A DNA stretch of 64,000 bases from Rhodovulum sulfidophilum (lineage in GTDB: Bacteria; Pseudomonadota; Alphaproteobacteria; Rhodobacterales; Rhodobacteraceae): assembly GCA_003241785.1 (NCBI GenBank), contig QFPW01000014.1:56499-120498 (forward strand), in the 5' to 3' direction. Under the pieces are notes generated by a model. It did not search any database. It had not been told where the DNA came from and saw only the letters and a program-made list of their open reading frames with translations. This document shows, one piece after another, positions 7,587 to 15,464 of the stretch. How positions within the stretch are numbered: the stretch's first letter is position 1; each line of letters opens with the position of its first letter. Made by a program: the position numbers and the translations under genes.

Positions 7587-9500
7587 TCAGGCGCCGCGCG
7601 GGGGCGGCGCGTCCGGCGGGCCGCCGAGCCCGTGCTCGGTCTTGTGCCAGTGGAAGGGCGCGTGAAAGATCTCGACCAGCGCGCGATAGGCCGCCACCGC
7701 GCCCAGCAACCAATAGACGAGCAGCGTGGGGATCCAGGGGATCAGCCGCCGGCGACCGGCGTCGCGCGCGGCGACCAGCGCCGTCACGAGCATGATCGCC
7801 TGGCCCAGCATCATCGAGGCGAAGAAGGCGCTCCGGAGCCACACGGGAAAGCCGTTCCAGACCGTCGAGTCGAGGGCGTAGACGGCGAGGAACAGTCCCC
7901 AGAGCAGCGGGATCGCGAGATAGGAGGTCAGCGCGCCGAGAAACAGCACCTGGAAGCCGAAAAAGCCGCGCGGGCCGAGGTCGCGCCAGAGGCCGAGGGG
8001 GTCGCGCATGTGGCTCGCCCAGGTCACCGCGTAGCCCTTGAGCCAGCGCGAGCGCTGCCGGATCCAGGCGCGGGGCGTGGCCGTCGCCTCCTCCATCGTG
8101 GTCGAGGGCAGCATCTCGCAGCGGTAGCCGAACCGCGCGAGCCGCATGCCGAGATCGGCGTCCTCGGTCACGTTATGCGCGTCCCAGCCGCCGATCCGGT
8201 CGAGCTGCGCGCGGCGGAAGAAGACGGTGGTGCCGCCGAGCGGGATCGGGATGCCGAGCCGCTGCACCCCGAGCAGGATCACCCGGAACCAGATCGCGTA
8301 TTCGAGCGTGAAGCAGCGCGTGAGCCAGCCCTGGCCGGTGTTGTAGATGTCGAGATAGCCCTGCAGGCAGGCGACCTCGGGCGGCGCCTCGGCGAAGCGC
8401 GCCACGACGGCGCGGATCTGGCCCGGGTCCGGCCGGTCCTCGGCGTCGTAGACGCCGATGATCTCGCCCCGGCAGAGCGGCAGCGCGTAGTTCATCGCCC
8501 GCGGCTTCGTCCGCATCGCGTCGGCTGGCACGCTCACCACCTCCATCGTCGGCGGCAGCGGCGTCTCCTCGAGCGCGGCGCGGGTGACGACGTCGTGCTC
8601 CTCGAGCACAAGCTTGATGTCGAGCAGCGCCGGCGGGTAGTCGAGCGCCCGCAGCCCGGCGAGCAGGCCGCGCGCCACCCGCGCCTCCTGGTAGAGCGGC
8701 ACCAGCAGCGAAACCTTCGGCAGCTTGCGCGCGTCCGCGAGCCGGATCGTCCCGGGCGCGTCGGCGATCGGGTTCGGGCCGAGGCGGAACCGCGCGAAGA
8801 GCGCGGTCAGGCGCAGCGCCATGGTCGCGGCGTTGGCGATCAGGATCCAGACGAGCAACGCGCGGAGCGCGAGGAGCGGCGCGGCGAGGAGGAGCGCCGC
8901 GAGCAGGACCGGCGCGAGCCGGGCCGGCCAGCCCGGGCGCGCGCGGAGCCAGGCGCGGCAGCTGAACCGCGCCGGGCAGAGCTCGCGCGCGTCGTCGCGC
9001 AGCCGCGACTTGAACACCTCGGTGATCGTCGCGCGGATCTCCTCGGGCGCGGCCACCACCACGCGCGTCTCGCGCGCCCCGGCGCCGAGCGCCGCGATCG
9101 CCGCCTCGCGGTTCCGGGGATCGGCGATCGCGATCACGCGCGTCGCGCCGAAATCGCGCCATGGCACCGCCTCGAGCCCGAGGCAGGCATAGGCGTCGAA
9201 CCGCGCAACGAGATCGGCGTCGCAGGGATTGCCGCGCAGGTCGATCCGGCTCAGCCCGGCCTGGCGCGCGAGCGCCGCGTTGAGATCGGCGCCGCTGATC
9301 GCGCCGGTGGCGACGAGGATCGCGCCGAGCGGCGCGTCCTGTCCGCGCTGGTCCTCGAGCGCCGCCGCGAGACCGGTCGGGTCGACCGAGCCCGCGCGCA
9401 GCAGCATGTCGCCGAGCCGTTCGGGCTTCGGCGTCGGGGCTCCTTTCGCGAAGGAGGCGGGTCCCGGCTGCGCGGAACCGAAGGGCAGGATGCTCGCCAT
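7587..9500 (-). CDS. Family 2 glycosyltransferase with N-terminal MshEN (c-di-GMP-type) domain
   Basis: A 637-residue membrane glycosyltransferase. Residues 28-51 and 57-80 form two 24-residue motifs starting RLG and PLG and ending in Q, separated by five residues; this is the architecture of the MshEN cyclic-di-GMP-binding domain. Two membrane helices follow (about 190-235), then the GT2 domain: VSLLVPLYQEA, the metal site VYDAEDRPDPGQ, the acceptor motif TEDADLGMRL and QRSRWLKG (QxxRW), then three or four more helices. Processive GT2 enzymes of this layout polymerise and export polysaccharide. NfrB, which is c-di-GMP controlled, has similar parts in another order. Product unknown. Confidence 0.9.
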   Translation of the reverse strand: MASILPFGSAQPGPASFAKGAPTPKPERLGDMLLRAGSVDPTGLAAALEDQRGQDAPLGAILVATGAISGADLNAALARQAGLSRIDLRGNPCDADLVARFDAYACLGLEAVPWRDFGATRVIAIADPRNREAAIAALGAGARETRVVVAAPEEIRATITEVFKSRLRDDARELCPARFSCRAWLRARPGWPARLAPVLLAALLLAAPLLALRALLVWILIANAATMALRLTALFARFRLGPNPIADAPGTIRLADARKLPKVSLLVPLYQEARVARGLLAGLRALDYPPALLDIKLVLEEHDVVTRAALEETPLPPTMEVVSVPADAMRTKPRAMNYALPLCRGEIIGVYDAEDRPDPGQIRAVVARFAEAPPEVACLQGYLDIYNTGQGWLTRCFTLEYAIWFRVILLGVQRLGIPIPLGGTTVFFRRAQLDRIGGWDAHNVTEDADLGMRLARFGYRCEMLPSTTMEEATATPRAWIRQRSRWLKGYAVTWASHMRDPLGLWRDLGPRGFFGFQVLFLGALTSYLAIPLLWGLFLAVYALDSTVWNGFPVWLRSAFFASMMLGQAIMLVTALVAARDAGRRRLIPWIPTLLVYWLLGAVAAYRALVEIFHAPFHWHKTEHGLGGPPDAPPPRGA

Positions 9501-9680
9501 GATCGGGCCGTTCTACCGCGGGTGGAGCCAGCCATGCCACGCCGGCCTGAAGGCAGGGTTAATCGCGCACCGATGGCACGCCCTCGCGGGCGCCGCCGCG
9601 GCGCCGATGTTCTTCCCTTGTTCCCTCGCGGCGCCATCCGCGCTATGGGAGCGGGGAGGCGGCGCGCGGGGGAGGAAGCC

Positions 9681-10310
9681 ATGGTCGGCCGGATCATCGA
9701 GACGGAGGCGGATGTCGCCGAGGGCGCCGCCTGGCTCGCGGCGCGCGAGCCGCGCTTCGCCGAGGCGCTGGCGCTGACGGGGGCGTTGCCGCTCCGCCGC
9801 CGCTCGGACGGGTTCGCGACGCTCTTCTCCGCCATCGTCAGCCAGCAGGTCTCGACCGCCTCGGCCAATGCGATCTGGGCGCGGATCGAGGCGCTGGGCG
9901 CGCATGATCCGGCCGCCCTCGCGCGCGCCAGCGACGAGGAGCTGCGCGGCTGCGGGCTCTCGCGGCAGAAGATCTCCTACGCCCGCGCGATCGTCGAAAG
10001 CGGCGTCGACTTCGACGCGCTGCGCGTGATGCCGAACGAGGACGTCGTGGCCGAGCTAGTGCGCATCAAGGGGATCGGCGTCTGGACCGCCGAGATCTAC
10101 GCGATGTTCAGCCTCGGCCGCGCCGATGTCTTCGCGCCGGGCGATCTCGCGCTGCGCGACGCGGTCCGGCTGCTGTTCGGGCGCGAGGAGCGGCCGAGCG
10201 AGCCCGAGCTCCGCGCGATGAGCCTCGACTGGTCGCCCTGGCGCGCGGTTGCGGCGCGGCTGCTCTGGGCCTATTACCGCGTTCGGAACAATCGCGAGGG
10301 CGTGAGATGA
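9681..10310 (+). CDS. DNA-3-methyladenine glycosylase, AlkA/HhH-GPD family
   Basis: A 209-residue base-excision repair enzyme that removes alkylated purines. The helix-hairpin-helix reads LVRIKGIGVWTAEIYAMFSL, followed by the GPD catalytic segment with Asp in FAPGDLALRDAVRLLFG. An upstream FSAIVSQQVSTASA segment is typical of the AlkA/Mag branch. It lacks the N-terminal domain of E. coli AlkA, matching the short form common in Alphaproteobacteria. The ATG at 9681 follows GGGGGAGGAAG. Its TGA overlaps the ATG of the esterase gene, so the two form an operon. Confidence 0.93.
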   Translation: MVGRIIETEADVAEGAAWLAAREPRFAEALALTGALPLRRRSDGFATLFSAIVSQQVSTASANAIWARIEALGAHDPAALARASDEELRGCGLSRQKISYARAIVESGVDFDALRVMPNEDVVAELVRIKGIGVWTAEIYAMFSLGRADVFAPGDLALRDAVRLLFGREERPSEPELRAMSLDWSPWRAVAARLLWAYYRVRNNREGVR

Positions 10311-10996
10311 GCGAGCTGATCGCCGGGCTGACCACGAAGCGGCGCGGCGCGGCGACCGGGGGGGCGGACAGCCTCGTCGTCTTCCTGCACGGCTATGGCG
10401 CGGACGCCGCCGACCTGATCGGGCTCGCCGATCCGCTCGCCCCGCATCTCTCCGGCACGATGTTCCTCGCCCCCGACGCGCCGGAACGGTGCCGGAACAA
10501 TCCGATGGGATTCCAGTGGTTCCCGATCCCCTGGCTCGACGGCACGCCCGAGGCGGCGGCCGAGGCCGGCGCGCACGCCGCCTTCCAGGCGCTGAACGGC
10601 TGGCTCGACGCCGTGGCGCTCGAGACCGGGATCGGCCCGGAGCGCACCATCCTGCTCGGCTTCAGCCAGGGCACGATGATGGCGCTGCACGTCGGGTTGC
10701 GCCGCCACGCGGCGCTCGCGGGGATCGTCGGCTTCTCCGGCCGGCTGCTCCGGCCCGAGACGCTCGCCGCCGAGATCGCCAGCCGGCCGCCGGTCCTGCT
10801 CATCCATGGCGACGCCGATCCGGTGGTGCCCTTCGCGAGCCTCAAGGAGGCGGCCGACACGCTGGTCACCAACGGCGTCGAGACCTACGCCCATGTCTCT
10901 CGTGGCACCGCACACGGGATCGCGCCGGACGGGCTCGGCGTCGCGCTCTCCTTCATCCGCGACCGCTTCGGCCCCGGCGCCGGCCCCGCGTCATAA
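10307..10996 (+). CDS. Alpha/beta hydrolase of the carboxylesterase/phospholipase family
   Basis: A 229-residue cytosolic serine hydrolase. It has the oxyanion strand VVFLHGYGADAADLIGLA, the nucleophile elbow GFSQGT (GxSxG), the acid in LLIHGDADPVVPF, and the catalytic His in GTAHGIAPDGL. This is the YpfH/carboxylesterase 2 family, which hydrolyses short-chain acyl or thioester bonds; the natural substrate is unknown. The gene overlaps the upstream glycosylase by four bases, a pairing probably reflecting economy rather than pathway. Confidence 0.92.
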   Translation: MSELIAGLTTKRRGAATGGADSLVVFLHGYGADAADLIGLADPLAPHLSGTMFLAPDAPERCRNNPMGFQWFPIPWLDGTPEAAAEAGAHAAFQALNGWLDAVALETGIGPERTILLGFSQGTMMALHVGLRRHAALAGIVGFSGRLLRPETLAAEIASRPPVLLIHGDADPVVPFASLKEAADTLVTNGVETYAHVSRGTAHGIAPDGLGVALSFIRDRFGPGAGPAS

Positions 10997-11057
10997 AAGC
11001 TTCGATCCGCCGCGATACCTTGCGCCTCGACCCCGGAAAGGGTCGGTATCTTGAGGC

Positions 11058-11085
11058 TTGCCAGCTTCGGCGGGCGAGATATAGT
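11058..11085 (+). promoter_or_regulatory. Candidate sigma70-type promoter for the HNH gene
   Basis: TTGCCA (11058-11063) and TATAGT (11080-11085) are 16 bp apart in the gap before the HNH gene, leaving a leader of about 60 nt before ATG 11154. The local A/T content is raised against a very GC-rich background. Prediction by eye only. Confidence 0.4.
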
Positions 11086-11153
11086 CGAGGCAGGGTCTGG
11101 CGGCGCCCCGTGCATCCGGCGTGGCGGGACAGGCCCGCGCAAGGGATGTATCT

Positions 11154-11741
11154 ATGCTGCAAAGCACCCATACGCCCAGTTTCATCCGCAATCCCGCGGG
11201 TCTGCGCGATCATCCCGCGCTGGTCCTGAACGCCGATTTTCGTCCCCTCTCCTACCTGCCGCTGTCGCTCTGGCCCTGGCAGGAGGCGATCAAGGCGGCG
11301 ATCCTCGACCGGGTGGTGGTGCTGGCGGAATACGACGCGATGGTCCATTCGCCGACGGTCCAGATCCGAATACCTTCGGTGGTGGTTCTGCGGGATTACG
11401 TGAAGCCCGCCAGGACCTCCGCCTTCACCCGCTTCAACCTGTTCCTCCGCGACGAATTCACCTGCCAGTACTGCGGCGCCAAGGATCACCTGACCTTCGA
11501 TCACGTGATCCCGCGATCCAAGGGCGGCCGCACCACCTGGGAAAACGTCGTCGCCTCCTGCGGCCCGTGCAATCTCCACAAAGGCTCGAAGACGCTCCGC
11601 CAGGCCGGCATGGCTCTGCGCCGCGCGCCGGCGCGTCCGTCGCCCGAGCAGCTCAGGAACGTCGGGCGCAAGTTCCCGCCGAACCACCTGCACGACAGCT
11701 GGATGGACTATCTCTACTGGGACGCCGAGCTCGACGCCTGA
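11154..11741 (+). CDS. HNH endonuclease family protein
   Basis: A 195-residue protein with a C-terminal HNH nuclease domain: CQYCGAKDHLTFDHVIPRSK, then GGRTTWENVVASCGPCNLHK. This provides the two zinc-knuckle Cys pairs, the catalytic FDHV His, and the Asn. The N-terminal 90 residues (VLNADFRPLSYLPLSLWPWQ and RVVVLAEYDAMVHSP) are the conserved partner region of the widespread single-copy bacterial HNH proteins of unknown role. The ATG at 11154 has an AAGGGA site seven bases upstream; a start at 11121 is possible but has none. The 3' end overlaps dsbB by 28 bp, tail to tail. Confidence 0.9.
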   Translation: MLQSTHTPSFIRNPAGLRDHPALVLNADFRPLSYLPLSLWPWQEAIKAAILDRVVVLAEYDAMVHSPTVQIRIPSVVVLRDYVKPARTSAFTRFNLFLRDEFTCQYCGAKDHLTFDHVIPRSKGGRTTWENVVASCGPCNLHKGSKTLRQAGMALRRAPARPSPEQLRNVGRKFPPNHLHDSWMDYLYWDAELDA

Positions 11742-12232
11742 ACGCGCAGCGCCCCGAGCCAGAAGAGCGCGAGCACGACCGACAGGATCGCGTTCCAGCC
11801 CGCCATCGACACGCCCCAGAGGCTCCAGGCGATCTGGTCGCAGAGCACGACCGGGGTCTCGAGGATCTGGTTCATCAGGTCGGAGGCCGACATCGCGCCC
11901 GGATCGGGGGTGGTGCAGCTTGTCGGGCCGAGCCACCAGGCCTGTTCGACGCCGACGTGATAGACCGCGATCCCCGCGCCGATCACCACCGCCGCGAGGC
12001 CGATGAGCGCGAAGACCTTGCGCGGCAGCACGGTGAAGACGAGCGCCGCGAGCACCGCGACCACGTGCGGCCAGCGCTGCAGGATGCAGAGATGGCAGGG
12101 CGCGAGGCCCCCGATGTACTGGAAGGCGAGGGCGCCGAGCAGCAGCGCCGCCGATCCCGCCCCGGCGAGCGCCGCGAGCCATTGCGCCCGGTCCATCCCG
12201 GCCGCCCCGTCGATCCGTGCCGCTCCGCTCAT
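11714..12232 (-). CDS. dsbB: Disulfide bond formation protein DsbB
   Basis: DsbB is the inner-membrane quinone reductase that reoxidises periplasmic DsbA. Four membrane helices are visible in the 172-residue product. The first redox pair is CHLC in GGLAPCHLCILQRWP, and the second periplasmic pair lies in GPTSCTTPDPGAMSASDLMN and PVVLCDQ. The gene uses ATG 12232 or possibly 12196 (MDRAQWLAAL), which would give 160 residues; the longer form was chosen because it starts just after the spacer. No dsbA is adjacent. Confidence 0.92.
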   Translation of the reverse strand: MSGAARIDGAAGMDRAQWLAALAGAGSAALLLGALAFQYIGGLAPCHLCILQRWPHVVAVLAALVFTVLPRKVFALIGLAAVVIGAGIAVYHVGVEQAWWLGPTSCTTPDPGAMSASDLMNQILETPVVLCDQIAWSLWGVSMAGWNAILSVVLALFWLGALRVQASSSASQ

Positions 12233-12345
12233 CCGTCTCTCCCGTTCTGGTCGTCGCGCCGAGAGCGAGCACGGGGGGCGGGTGCGGGTCAAGCGCGCCG
12301 GGGCGGTTCGCGCGCTTCTGTGATCAGCCAGGGATCAGCCGGGGA

Positions 12346-12651
12346 TCACCCCGGGTCGCGGTCGAGCGGGCGTATCGCGCCGCGCCGGGGCGTGCCATCG
12401 GGCTGCACCGGCAGGGTGAGCGTCTGGCAGGCGCCGCGCGGCACCCAGCTCCAGGCGTCGCCCTGGTAGTCCACCGTAGATTTCGCCGCGTCGCCGCCGA
12501 GGCCGACGCCGTCGTTCTGCCCGGCGAGGGCGACGCCGAAGCACTTCTCGCGCGCCGCCGCCTCGCCCGCGGGCGGCTCCTGCGCGCCGGCGGCGGCACC
12601 GAGGGCGGCCGCCATCGCCGTGATCGCCAGCCCCAACCGCGTGATGCGCAT
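12346..12651 (-). CDS. Small exported DUF2282 (bufferin-like) protein lacking two cysteines
   Basis: A 101-residue protein with a signal peptide (residues 1-23, cut near GAAAGAQ). The core KCFGVALAGQND, then STVDYQGDAWSWVPRGAC, is that of DUF2282, the family including bufferin precursors whose cysteines are modified by a partner MNIO enzyme and which buffer metals in the periplasm. Members usually have four cysteines; here only Cys37 and Cys75 remain, with the usual NDC reading NDG. No MNIO (DUF692) or DUF2063 partner is in the window. It may have lost the peptide modification and kept another role. Confidence 0.82.
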   Translation of the reverse strand: MRITRLGLAITAMAAALGAAAGAQEPPAGEAAAREKCFGVALAGQNDGVGLGGDAAKSTVDYQGDAWSWVPRGACQTLTLPVQPDGTPRRGAIRPLDRDPG

Positions 12652-12797
12652 CCTCGCCTCCGTCCTCGCCGTTCGGCGCGCGCCGCGCCCTTGTCCTGGC
12701 GCGACTATCCCGCGCGCGGGGGGCGGCGCGCAAGCCGCCTCTCCCGCGGCGTGGCGAAACCGCCTATATGCCGAAGGGTTGCAAGGGAGGATCTGCG

Positions 12798-13301
12798 ATG
12801 GAAATGCGCGGCTCGCGGGAGATCGCGGCGCCCCGTGCCCGGGTCTGGGAGGCGCTCATCGACCCCGGGGTGCTGCGCGCCTGCGTGCCGGGCTGCGAAT
12901 CGATGACCGGCTCGGTCGACGCCGGCTTCGAGGCGCGGGTCCAGCAGCGGATCGGCCCGGTCGGGGCCAGTTTCGAGGGGCGGGTCGAGCTCGAGGACGT
13001 GGTGCCGGGCGAGAGCTACACGCTGGTCTGCTCCGGCAAGGGCGCCAACGCCGGCCGCGCGCGGGGCGGGGCGGAAGTCACGCTGAGCGAGACGGAGACG
13101 GGCGGCACGCGGCTCGACTACACGGTGACCGCGCGGGTCGAGGGCCGGCTCGCCCAGCTCGGCACGCGGCTGATCGAGACCTTCGCGAAGAAGATGGCGG
13201 ACCGGTTCTTCGCGAGCTTCCAGGCGGTCGTCGAGGGGACGCCGGCGCCCGCGCCCGCGCGGGGCTGGTTCTCGCGCGTGCTCGGCCGCGAGGAGGGCTG
13301 A
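12798..13301 (+). CDS. CoxG-like SRPBCC family protein
   Basis: A 167-residue START-fold protein of the carbon monoxide dehydrogenase subunit G family. Typical sequence includes MEMRGSREIAAPRARVWEAL, then LRACVPGCESM, and the C-terminal RLIETFAKKMADRFFASFQ helix. CoxG proteins are needed for membrane anchoring or maturation of molybdenum CO dehydrogenase, but isolated copies like this one are common and have unknown ligands; no cox genes lie nearby. ATG 12798 sits behind a strong AAGGGAGG site. The short hydrophobic C terminus (GWFSRVLGREEG) could bind a membrane. Confidence 0.88.
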   Translation: MEMRGSREIAAPRARVWEALIDPGVLRACVPGCESMTGSVDAGFEARVQQRIGPVGASFEGRVELEDVVPGESYTLVCSGKGANAGRARGGAEVTLSETETGGTRLDYTVTARVEGRLAQLGTRLIETFAKKMADRFFASFQAVVEGTPAPAPARGWFSRVLGREEG

Positions 13302-13317
13302 GCGCCCCGCCCGGGGC

Positions 13318-13369
13318 GGCGGACCGAGGTCCGCCCTACGGCGCCCGGTAGGGCGGACCTCGGTCCGCC
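13318..13369. repeat. Head-to-head pair of family A palindromes
   Basis: Copies lie at 13318-13339 (minus) and 13348-13369 (plus) with an eight-base loop between. Both contain the perfect GGCGGACCTCGGTCCGCC core (read on its own strand), so the pair can fold as two small hairpins or one 22-bp stem. It lies between the convergent coxG-like and ynfA-like genes. Confidence 0.9.
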
Positions 13370-13390
13370 GTCCGTGACCCCAAATCCCGA

Positions 13391-13714
13391 TCACCCGCGC
13401 GGGCCGAGCAGGATGACCGCCGCGCCGAGGAGCACGATCGCGCCGCCGCCGAGGTCGAACCGGTCCGGCCGGACGCCTTCGGCGAGCCAGAGCCAGGCGA
13501 GCGAGGCCGCGACGTAGACGCCGCCATAGGCCGCGTAGGCCCGGCCGGCGGCCGCGCTCTCGACCAGGGTCAGGAGAACCGCGAACAGCGCCAGCGACGC
13601 GAGACCGGGCACCAGCCAGGCCACGCTCCGGCCGAGCCGCAGCCAGGCCCAGAAGGCGAAGCAGCCGCCGATCTCGGCCAGCGCCGCCGCCGCGTAAATC
13701 GTGAAGCTCCGCAT
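13391..13714 (-). CDS. YnfA family inner-membrane protein
   Basis: A 107-residue, four-helix membrane protein of the YnfA/UPF0060 family, related in fold to small multidrug resistance transporters. Characteristic segments are AALAEIGGCFAFWAWLRLGR, AYAAYGGVYVAASLAWLWLA, and EGVRPDRFDLGGGAIVLLGA. Family members have been linked to efflux of cationic dyes, but the native substrate is uncertain. It is divergent from the opgG/D gene, with 112 bp between. Confidence 0.92.
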   Translation of the reverse strand: MRSFTIYAAAALAEIGGCFAFWAWLRLGRSVAWLVPGLASLALFAVLLTLVESAAAGRAYAAYGGVYVAASLAWLWLAEGVRPDRFDLGGGAIVLLGAAVILLGPRG

Positions 13715-13826
13715 CGTCGCACCCCTCGTCCCCGGCCTTGAGCCCTTCGCGGGGGATCGATAGCATCCGCGCCTCGAACGAGAAGCGGCCTCCCCCGGAC
13801 GCCGCCCATATCAGGAGATCGGTTCC

Positions 13827-15422
13827 TTGACACTCGCGCCTGTCACCCGCCGCGACACGCTCGCCGCCGCGCTCGCCTCCGGCGCGTTCTTTCTGCTGCC
13901 CCGGATCGCGGCCGCCCAGAACGTGATCCCGGTCGACACCGGGCCCGCCGAACCCTTCTCCTTCGACATCGTCCGCGACATGGCGCGCCGGCTCTCGACC
14001 GAGCCCTATGTCGCGCCCGAGGTGCCGGACGCGCAGATCCTCGAATCGATCGACTACGACCTGCACCAGAAGATCGTCTATCGCCCCGAGGCGACGCTCT
14101 GGGGCAACGATCCCGCGGCCTCCAAGGTCCGCTTCTTCCACCCCGGCCGCTACTTCAAGGAGCCGGTGCGGATGTACGTGGTCGACGGCGGCCAGGCGCG
14201 CGAGATCCCGTTCACGACCCGGCTCTTCGACATGCCCGAGGACCACCCGGCGCGCCTGCTCGGCGCGGGCACCGGTTTCGCCGGCTTCCGGGTGATGGAC
14301 GAGGAGGCCAAGGACGACTGGATGGCCTTCCTCGGCGCCTCCTACTGGCGCACCTCGGGCTATGTCGGCCAGTTCGGCATGTCGGTGCGCGGCCTCGCGA
14401 TCGACGCGGGCGCGGCGACGCCGGAGGAATTCCCGCGCTTCACCCGCTTCTGGCTCGAGAAGGCGCCGAGCGGCGGGCTCATCACCTACGCGCTGATGGA
14501 AAGCCCGCGCGTCACCGGCGCCTACCGGATCGTGTCGAATCGCGACAACGGCGTCGTCCAGGACGTCGACGCCAACATCTTCCTGCGCGGCGACATCGAC
14601 CGGCTCGGCATCGCGCCGCTGACCTCGATGTTCTGGTTCGGCAAGAACAACCATTTCGTCTCGCCCGACTGGCGGCCCGAGGTGCATGACAGCGACGGGC
14701 TCGAGATCCTGACCGGCGCGGGCGAGCGGATCTGGCGGCCGCTCAACAACCCGCCCTACGCGGTGACGAACAGCTTCGGCGCCGACGGGGTGCGCGGCTT
14801 CGGCCTCGCGCAGCGCGAGCGGAACTTCGCGGAATACGAGGACGACGGCGTCTTCTACGAAAAGCGCGCCACGGTTTGGGTCGAGCCCAAGGGCGACTGG
14901 GGCGCGGGCGCGGTCACGCTGGTCGAGCTCTCGACCAACGACGAGATCCACGACAACATCGTCGCCTTCTGGCGCCCGGCCGAGGCGGCGACGAAAGGGT
15001 CCGAATTCGACATCTCCTACCGGCTGAACTGGGTCGAGGCGAGCCCGCGGCCCGAGGTGGCGCAGTTCGTCGCCACCCGGATCGGCGCCGGCGGCGTGCC
15101 GGGCCAGCCCCGGCCGGCCAATACGGTCAAGTTCGTCTGCGACCTCGACGGCCGCGGCTTCCAGGGCCTCGACCGCTCGAGCGGCGTCGAGGTCGACGTG
15201 ACCGCGAGCCGGGGCGAGATCGGCCTCACCGTCGCCTATCCGATCGCGGGCCAGGACGGCTGGCGCGTGATGTTCGACCTCGACCTGGGGCCGGAGACCG
15301 ACGACAACGCGCCGATCGATCTGCGGATGTTCATCCATCTCGAGGGCAAGGCGCTGAGCGAGACCTGGCTCTACCAGGTCTTCCCGAGCCAGATGCGCGA
15401 GCTTCTCGCCGCGCACGCCTGA
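13827..15422 (+). CDS. Periplasmic glucan biosynthesis protein, OpgG/OpgD family
   Basis: OpgG/OpgD proteins act in the periplasm on the beta-glucan backbone of osmoregulated periplasmic glucans. The 531-residue product begins with a probable Tat signal (TRRDTLAAALASGAFFLL, cut near AAAQN). Conserved family segments include IDYDLHQKIVYRPEATLWG, NNHFVSPDWRPEVHDSDGLE and FFHPGRYFKEPVRMYVVDG. The start is TTG 13827, supported by AGGAGA eight bases upstream; no ATG fits. A Tat leader favours OpgD-like export. The backbone synthase OpgH is not in this window. Confidence 0.93.
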   Translation: MTLAPVTRRDTLAAALASGAFFLLPRIAAAQNVIPVDTGPAEPFSFDIVRDMARRLSTEPYVAPEVPDAQILESIDYDLHQKIVYRPEATLWGNDPAASKVRFFHPGRYFKEPVRMYVVDGGQAREIPFTTRLFDMPEDHPARLLGAGTGFAGFRVMDEEAKDDWMAFLGASYWRTSGYVGQFGMSVRGLAIDAGAATPEEFPRFTRFWLEKAPSGGLITYALMESPRVTGAYRIVSNRDNGVVQDVDANIFLRGDIDRLGIAPLTSMFWFGKNNHFVSPDWRPEVHDSDGLEILTGAGERIWRPLNNPPYAVTNSFGADGVRGFGLAQRERNFAEYEDDGVFYEKRATVWVEPKGDWGAGAVTLVELSTNDEIHDNIVAFWRPAEAATKGSEFDISYRLNWVEASPRPEVAQFVATRIGAGGVPGQPRPANTVKFVCDLDGRGFQGLDRSSGVEVDVTASRGEIGLTVAYPIAGQDGWRVMFDLDLGPETDDNAPIDLRMFIHLEGKALSETWLYQVFPSQMRELLAAHA

Positions 15423-15431
15423 GCGGGGCGC

Positions 15432-15460
15432 GGGGCCGGGGCGCGTCACGCCCCGGCCCC
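15432..15460. terminator. Strong GC hairpin between opgG/D and the cyclase gene
   Basis: Twelve-base perfect arms GGGGCCGGGGCG and CGCCCCGGCCCC enclose a five-base loop, CGTCA. The hairpin sits between two convergent stop codons (15422 and 15465), so it could stop transcription from both sides. It has only a short T-containing tail (TCCCTCATT). Confidence 0.65.
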
Positions 15461-15464
15461 TCCC

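Noticed and set aside
6750..10310. 1186-codon plus-strand frame
   Set aside because: Only its last 209 codons, the DNA glycosylase from 9681, are a real gene; the rest is antisense to the peptidase relic and glycosyltransferase.
12705..15449. 914-codon minus-strand frame across the coxG-like, ynfA-like and opgG/D genes
   Set aside because: It crosses several recognisable genes and intergenic repeats and has an artefactual composition.
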